Origin: Methylobacterium sp. J-030
Lineage (GTDB): Bacteria; Pseudomonadota; Alphaproteobacteria; Rhizobiales; Beijerinckiaceae
Direction: 5' to 3'
Assembly: GCF_022829545.1 (NCBI RefSeq)
Contig: NZ_JAKSYM010000057.1
Coordinates: 1 to 36,361, forward strand
DNA: 36,361 nt
Under the pieces are notes generated by a model, which did not search any database, was not told where the DNA came from, and worked only from the letters and a program-made list of their open reading frames with translations. Positions 32,212 to 36,361 of this stretch are shown one piece after another. The position numbers and the translations under genes were made by a program. How positions within the stretch are numbered: position 1 is the stretch's first letter; each line of letters begins with the position of its first letter.

Positions 32212-33555
32212 ATGACCGAGCCCACATCCGAAGTCATGTCGGCCGCGCTGCCGCCGATCGCCGATGGGCGGAGGAAGATCGGCGCACCGCCGCGCGTCCG
32301 GCGCGCGGCTGCCGGTGTTTGCGCCGCCGCCATCGTGGCTCTCGCCGGACTGGCCTGGCTCCGGGGGGCGCCAAGGCTCGGTTCGGTCGAGCTCAAGGCC
32401 GTGCAGCCGGTCGCGGAACGCACCCTCACGGTCGCGCCCGTGGCCGCCGCCGCCTTCGTGACCCTTGCGGGCACGGTGGGGGCGGAGAAGGCCGTTCCGG
32501 TCGTCGCACCGTTCGACGGTGCGATCCGCGCGGTGCGGAAGCAGATCGGCAACGTCGTACAGGCCGGTGACCCGCTCGTGGTGATGGACGATGGCGAGAT
32601 CGCCACCCGGGTGCGGGAGGCGCAGGCCGCCTTCCTGAAGAGCTCGATCGCCGCCGATCTCCTCCATCGCTGGGCCGACAGCCCCGAGGTGATCCGTGCC
32701 AAACGCACGCTGGAGAGCGCCGAGGCCGGCCTCGCGCTGGCCGAGCGGCAGGTGACGGAAACCAAGACGCTGTTCGACCGCGGGATCGTGTCGCGCAACG
32801 AGTATGACGGCCTCGTGCAGCAGCGCGACACGCAGAAGAAGGCGGTCGCGAGCGCGGGGATGGACCTGCAGACGACGCTGGCGCGCGGCGATGCGAACAG
32901 CCGGCGGCTCGCCGCGCTGGATCTGCAGAATACGCGATCCCGTCTCATGGACGTGATGGCGCAGGCCGACGGCAAGGTCGTGTGCGCGCCGATCGGCGGC
33001 ATCCTCTCCCATCCACCCGTCAGCCGGCAGACCAATCAGCCTGCGGCCGAGATCGCGAGCGGCGTCCACGTCGGCCGGGGACAGGCGCTCTTTGCCATCG
33101 CCGACACGGCGACGCTGGTGGTGACCGGCCGCGTCGATGAGGTCGACGTCAACCGCATCCGGATCGGGCACCCGGTCGCGATCACCAGCGATGCCTTCCC
33201 GGGCGAGCCGATCGCGGGGCGCCTCATCGGGATCAGCGCCGAGGCCGATGCCACGCGAGGCGAGAGTCGCGCCCCCTCCTTCGAGGTGCGAGCCGCCTTC
33301 CCCAGGGACGCCAGCCGCGGTCAGATCCGCCTGGGCATGTCGGCCCGGATGCGCATCGAGATCGCCAGCAACCCGCAGGCGATCGTCGTGCCGATCGAGG
33401 CAGTCCGCGATCCGACGACGAATCCGGTGGTCCAGGTCCGCGATCCGGCGAGCGGCGAACCCCGCCCACGCCAAGTCCGGCTCGGTGCCACACAGCAGCA
33501 GGGCATCGAGATCCTATCCGGCCTCCGGGACGGTGATACCGTGATCCTACCTTGA
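32212..33555 (+). CDS. Periplasmic adaptor (HlyD/MacA/RND-type membrane fusion protein)
   Basis: A 447-residue membrane-fusion protein. There is one N-terminal membrane anchor (~32-50, RAAAGVCAAAIVALAGLAWL). The first half of the lipoyl/biotinyl-like domain is VVAPFDGAIRAVRKQIGNVVQAGDPLVVMD, of which DGAIRAVRKQIGNVVQAGD is diagnostic. A coiled-coil hairpin lies at ~135-235 (rich in Glu, Arg, Gln, including the tip-like FDRGIVSRNEYD). Then come the second lipoyl half (CAPIGGILSHPPV) and beta-barrel and membrane-proximal domains. Adaptors bridge an inner-membrane transporter and TolC. ATG 32212 lies five bases after the TolC-type stop. No other inner-membrane pump is nearby, so pairing with the MacB-type genes at 26422-28313 is the simplest reading. 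Confidence 0.92.
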   Translation: MTEPTSEVMSAALPPIADGRRKIGAPPRVRRAAAGVCAAAIVALAGLAWLRGAPRLGSVELKAVQPVAERTLTVAPVAAAAFVTLAGTVGAEKAVPVVAPFDGAIRAVRKQIGNVVQAGDPLVVMDDGEIATRVREAQAAFLKSSIAADLLHRWADSPEVIRAKRTLESAEAGLALAERQVTETKTLFDRGIVSRNEYDGLVQQRDTQKKAVASAGMDLQTTLARGDANSRRLAALDLQNTRSRLMDVMAQADGKVVCAPIGGILSHPPVSRQTNQPAAEIASGVHVGRGQALFAIADTATLVVTGRVDEVDVNRIRIGHPVAITSDAFPGEPIAGRLIGISAEADATRGESRAPSFEVRAAFPRDASRGQIRLGMSARMRIEIASNPQAIVVPIEAVRDPTTNPVVQVRDPASGEPRPRQVRLGATQQQGIEILSGLRDGDTVILP

Positions 33556-33701
33556 GGCAGCCAAGTCGATGTCTCGGTCTGCTCGCGGCGCAGCGACTTG
33601 CAAGACGGCCGCATGCCTGCGTCACTCGTCGCGTCCTGAATGCGCAACTCGTCCGGATCGCTTTTCGAGTCGAGCGCCATTCCCTTACGGCCACGACCTC
33701 T

Positions 33702-33740
33702 CATTCGCCGGTGGGGCGAATGGTGGGGTAAACCCCATTT
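33702..33740 (+). terminator. Tandem hairpins after the adaptor gene
   Basis: CATTCGCC (33702-33709) pairs with GGCGAATG (33715-33722) around five bases. TGGGG (33724-33728) then pairs with CCCCA (33733-33737) around TAAA, followed by TTTCATTTC. This is a plausible end for the export operon and the border before the integrative element. Confidence 0.5.
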
Positions 33741-33773
33741 CATTTCATAAAAAGCTGTCAGATCACTAATGGC

Positions 33774-33785
33774 TGGCGGAGGGAG
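33774..33785 (-). other. Candidate attachment site (tRNA-3'-end-like fragment)
   Basis: On the minus strand the sequence reads CTCCCTCCGCCA, resembling a tRNA acceptor end finishing in CCA. No tRNA body follows on the higher-coordinate side. That is what the left attachment copy of an element inserted into a minus-strand tRNA gene would look like, with the intact tRNA at the far right end. The match is short, so support is weak. Confidence 0.25.
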
Positions 33786-33930
33786 CGTCTCTCTAAGAGC
33801 CGTCCGCGACCGTCCGCCCATGTCGGTAACCCGTTGTTTTCACGAGAGCGCCCTCCCCCGCTCTGTCTTCCTGTACACGCACGGACACGCTACAATCCAG
33901 CTTCCTTTTGTAGGTAGTGCTGTAGGTATC

Positions 33931-35139
33931 GTGTCGAGACGAGCGCCAAGACAGCTCAGCGCGCTGAAGGTTTCCCGCACCCGGGAGCCGGGCCTCTACG
34001 CCGATGGCGGCGGACTCTACCTGCAGGTGACGAACGCTGAGGCGCGCTCGTGGATCTTCAGGTTCATGCTGAATGGCCGCGCCCGATCCATGGGGCTCGG
34101 CTCGCTGCACACGCTGACTCTGGCCGAGGCACGCAGCAAGGCCACGGAGTGTCGAAAGCTCTGCCTCGAAGGCATCGACCCGATCGAGGCCCGGGAGAAT
34201 GTACGCGCCGCCGCTCGGCTCGACGCAGCCAACACCATCACCTTCGACGCCTGCTCCGAGGCCTACATCGAGGCGCACCGAAAGGGCTGGCGAAACCCCA
34301 AGCACGCCGATCAGTGGCGCAACACCCTCGCCACCTACGCCTCGCCCGTCTTCGGCCCCCTCCCCGTCCAGGCAGTCGATACCGGGCTGGTGATGCGCGC
34401 TATCGAGCCGATCTGGGGCGATAAGACAGAGACCGCGACACGGGTCCGCGGTCGTATAGAGGCGGTACTGGATTGGGCGGCTACCCGCGGCTACCGGCAG
34501 GGTGAGAACCCGGCCCGCTGGCGCGGGCACCTACAAAACCTCCTACCAAAGCGCTCCAAGGTTCAGCGAGTCGAGCATCACGCCGCCCTCCCCTTCACGG
34601 AGATCAGCGACTTCGTGCGTCTGCTCCGCGCGCAGGCCGGTACGTCTTCCCTTGCCCTGGAGTTCACGATCCTCACGGCCGCGCGGACGGGCGAGGTGAT
34701 CGGTGCGACCTGGGACGAGATTGACCTCGCCGAGCGGACCTGGACCGTGCCGGCCGAGCGGATGAAGGGCGGCCGAGAGCACCGCGTGCCGTTGTGCGAT
34801 CGAGCCGTGGTGATCCTCAAAAGCTTTAGGGTGCTCGGAGACAGGTACGTTTTCCCCGGCGGCAAGCGCGGCAAGCCTCTGTCCAACATGGCGATGCTGG
34901 AGCTGTTGAAGCGCATGGGGCGCCCGGATCTGACCGTGCACGGCTTCCGGTCGACGTTCCGGGACTGGGCCGCCGAGACCACGCACTTCCCGAACGAGAT
35001 GGTGGAGATGGCGCTCGCCCATATCATCGAGAACCGGGTGGAGGCAGCCTACCGGCGCGGTGATCTGTTCGCAAAACGACGCGAGCTGATGAGTGAATGG
35101 GCGGACGCCTGCTATTTGCCGCGCCGAGTTGAGAAATGA
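33931..35139 (+). CDS. int: P4-type tyrosine recombinase (integrase)
   Basis: A 402-residue site-specific recombinase of the phage P4/island type. The N-terminal DUF4102-like arm-binding domain reads LKVSRTREPGLYADGGGLYLQV (core GLYADGGGLYLQV) and RSMGLGSLHTLTLAEARSKA. A SAM-like core-binding region spans ~100-210. The catalytic domain has Arg252 (AARTGEV), His337 and Arg340 (HGFRSTFRDWA), His364 (LAHI) and nucleophile Tyr374 (EAAYRRGD). All five are present, so the enzyme looks active. The frame is open to 33769, but the family start is at GTG 33931 (VSRRAPRQLSALKV), with AGGT close upstream. Its stop overlaps the next gene (ATGA). It defines the left end of an integrative element. Confidence 0.93.
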   Translation: MSRRAPRQLSALKVSRTREPGLYADGGGLYLQVTNAEARSWIFRFMLNGRARSMGLGSLHTLTLAEARSKATECRKLCLEGIDPIEARENVRAAARLDAANTITFDACSEAYIEAHRKGWRNPKHADQWRNTLATYASPVFGPLPVQAVDTGLVMRAIEPIWGDKTETATRVRGRIEAVLDWAATRGYRQGENPARWRGHLQNLLPKRSKVQRVEHHAALPFTEISDFVRLLRAQAGTSSLALEFTILTAARTGEVIGATWDEIDLAERTWTVPAERMKGGREHRVPLCDRAVVILKSFRVLGDRYVFPGGKRGKPLSNMAMLELLKRMGRPDLTVHGFRSTFRDWAAETTHFPNEMVEMALAHIIENRVEAAYRRGDLFAKRRELMSEWADACYLPRRVEK

Positions 35140-35741
35140 CGACACAAGAGCAGGCAGTGAAACGTGCGGCAGTTACTGCCGCGCTTCAAAAACTTCCTCT
35201 GCTTCCAGATGTCGAGAACACAATAGCACTTGCAGTCGAAGAAATACTTTTATGGACGAGATCTAGGGAAGTAGAAAATCGCTTTCTAAATCTGGGGCGA
35301 AGCGGTGTTGACAAAGAATTGGCAGTGATATCTCGACTCGCCGATGCTATGTCAGCGGCAATCGCTAATGCGCATCAGCCTACACACGCGACTTTGAGTG
35401 ACCTCGGAGTCAATCGAAGTGACATATTTGATTTCTGCAGTAGAATAAGTGCCGCTTGCCGAACTGCAAATACAAGCGCTTTACCAATAAAGGTGCCACG
35501 TAGAAAAACGGCGGGCGTACCGCAAGCAGTTGCAATTAGTTTGGCTCATTATTTTCAATTACTGACAGGGAAGCCTGCCGCCATATCAACTTTTGAGGAT
35601 GGAAAAGCGGGAGGGCGCTTTCTTCGTCTGGTTGAGGAGGTGTTCGAGGCACTTCCGGTTGATGCTAGTGCGGAGAGCTGCGCTCGTGAAGCAGTAAGGA
35701 GAAAAAGGGTACAGAGAAAAATGGCTAATAACTCCTTTTGA
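35136..35741 (+). CDS. Hypothetical protein coupled to the integrase
   Basis: A 201-residue soluble protein whose ATG overlaps the integrase stop (ATGA at 35136-35139), so it is translationally coupled. Its codons are much AT-richer than those of the chromosome around it, evidence of transferred DNA. It is largely helical in appearance. The second half holds AISLAHYFQLLTGKPAAIST and GGRFLRLVEEVFEALPVDAS, a pattern I associate with uncharacterised proteins next to integrases in Rhizobiales, then a basic C-terminus RRKRVQRKM. No catalytic motif is visible. Roles in recombination, element control or defence are all possible; none is shown. Confidence 0.75.
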   Translation: MTTQEQAVKRAAVTAALQKLPLLPDVENTIALAVEEILLWTRSREVENRFLNLGRSGVDKELAVISRLADAMSAAIANAHQPTHATLSDLGVNRSDIFDFCSRISAACRTANTSALPIKVPRRKTAGVPQAVAISLAHYFQLLTGKPAAISTFEDGKAGGRFLRLVEEVFEALPVDASAESCAREAVRRKRVQRKMANNSF

Positions 35742-35811
35742 ACGCAGTCCAATGAGCGACTAGGTTCCCCATATCGGCGCGGACACGTGCTGACAAACGA
35801 GGAATAGCCCT

Positions 35812-36039
35812 ATGAACTCCAAGGAGTTTCAGGCGGTGCAGGGAGACCTGCGTGCGCCGCCGGTGAAGCTTGCCTACTCGGTGAACGAGGCTTGTCAGGC
35901 TCTGAGCCTCAGCAGAACCACCGTCTACGAAATGATCGCCGATAAGCGACTGCGCTCGTTCAAGGTCGGTGTAAAAACTCTGATCCCGGCCGACAGCCTG
36001 CACAGCCTTGTAGCGTCCTTGGTGCAGGAGGCAGCGTAG
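35812..36039 (+). CDS. Excisionase/AlpA-type helix-turn-helix protein
   Basis: A 75-residue DNA-binding protein of the MerR-like excisionase family. YSVNEACQALSLSRTTVYEMIADKRLRSFKVG (residues ~21-52; core LSLSRTTVYEMIADKRL) is the standard winged HTH, with the GVKTLIPADSL wing following. Such proteins bend DNA for excision (Xis) or activate the integrase gene (AlpA). GAGGAATAG precedes ATG 35812. Its place shortly after the integrase supports control of the element's excision. Catalysis is not expected. Confidence 0.88.
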   Translation: MNSKEFQAVQGDLRAPPVKLAYSVNEACQALSLSRTTVYEMIADKRLRSFKVGVKTLIPADSLHSLVASLVQEAA

Positions 36040-36043
36040 CACG

Positions 36044-36250
36044 ATGCCCCTGAAAACAGTTGAGGGACGGAGCGCCGGCCAGCGCTCACGTCCCTCGGAA
36101 GATGTCGCTCGGCAGACCGACGCCTCCGATATAGCATCCTACCGGAACCCCGCCAACGGCAGGCCCTATGTTTTCGATAGCCGCGGTTGCTTTCTCGGCT
36201 TCGTGACCGGTCGCGCTGACGCCCGCGCTCTCATTCGGGAGGGCGTGTGA
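36044..36250 (+). CDS. Small hypothetical protein of the element (68 residues)
   Basis: The ATG at 36044 lies four bases after the HTH gene's stop, with AGGAGG about 15 bases upstream inside that gene. The protein is polar. The C-terminal half reads SYRNPANGRPYVFDSRGCF, then LGFVTGRADARALIREGV, a compact, probably beta-strand plus helix domain. I recognise no family. Its stop overlaps the start of the next gene (TGATG), so it belongs to a tightly packed operon with the HTH gene. Confidence 0.6.
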   Translation: MPLKTVEGRSAGQRSRPSEDVARQTDASDIASYRNPANGRPYVFDSRGCFLGFVTGRADARALIREGV

Positions 36251-36361
36251 TGTCGGTGCTCCCCACTCTCGCCCTCGATGAAGTGGCCGAGCGGGCCAGT
36301 CTTGCTGCCCGCTACGCCGAAGCTGCTGCAGCCCTCGCGGCGGCCGGGGATACACCCGGCA
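36250..36361 (+). CDS. Partial hypothetical protein, runs off the window
   Basis: ATG 36250 overlaps the previous stop codon (TGATG). The visible 37 residues begin MSVLPTLALDEVAERASLAA and continue as an Ala-rich helix to the window edge. The frame is open. Nothing can be said of function; the coupling suggests a real gene of the integrative element. Confidence 0.5.
   Translation, partial: MSVLPTLALDEVAERASLAARYAEAAAALAAAGDTPG

Noticed and set aside
32128..33474. 448-codon minus-strand open frame
   Set aside because: Antisense to the adaptor gene; no motif or ribosome site.

Overview
The window looks like chromosomal DNA of a high-GC alphaproteobacterium of the Methylobacterium/Methylorubrum type. 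This is an inference from four things: very GC-rich third codon positions, the rplM-rpsI-argC gene order, a perfect CtrA-type site (TTAA-N7-TTAAC), and the mix of MFS, MmgE/PrpD and CaiB-family genes. No rRNA, intact tRNA, CRISPR array or recognisable insertion sequence was seen.

Left part (1-8.6 kb, minus strand). This part holds surface-polysaccharide genes and core genes. It has a broken GDP-mannose 4,6-dehydratase remnant, a NUDIX hydrolase, a WcbI-GSCFA fusion, argC, rpsI and rplM, a CoA-binding protein and a TviB-type UDP-sugar dehydrogenase. rplM-rpsI has a clear promoter followed at once by an 11-bp hairpin and a T-run, so the terminator-like element lies inside the ribosomal-protein leader. 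Upstream of the dehydrogenase is a pair of tiny genes (58 and 45 codons) with a strong ribosome binding site. From 8.6 to 10 kb there are further very small proteins, one of them just downstream of the CtrA site.

Middle part (10.0-24.4 kb). This is a large carboxylic-acid catabolic locus in two divergent arms. The minus arm has an FMN L-2-hydroxyacid dehydrogenase, an NAD(P) D-2-hydroxyacid dehydrogenase and a Tat-exported MmgE/PrpD protein. The plus arm has an amidohydrolase of the 2-pyrone-4,6-dicarboxylate hydrolase family, an IclR regulator, a class II aldolase/adducin protein, a cytosolic MmgE/PrpD, two MFS carriers, a crotonase-fold protein, a class III CoA-transferase and a third MFS carrier. 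Related TTTCAYAT-type sites lie in the divergent gap, before iclR and after iclR. The substrate cannot be read from sequence. The enzyme set suggests uptake, stereo-inversion, CoA activation and dehydration or isomerisation of a hydroxy- or unsaturated di/tricarboxylate or its lactone. Two enzymes lack residues their families normally use in catalysis.

Right part (24.4-33.7 kb). After a few small proteins comes an export locus. It has a split MacB-type ABC transporter (ATPase plus FtsX-type permease), a secreted six-cysteine protein, an unrecognised 335-residue protein, a TolC-family outer-membrane channel and an HlyD/MacA-type adaptor. The two unrecognised proteins sit between the two halves of the machine and are candidate cargo or effectors.

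Right end (33.7-36.36 kb). This is the left end of an integrative element: a P4-type tyrosine recombinase, an AT-richer unknown gene, an AlpA/excisionase-type HTH protein and small unknown genes, the last running off the window. A short tRNA-3'-end-like sequence next to the integrase may be the attachment site.
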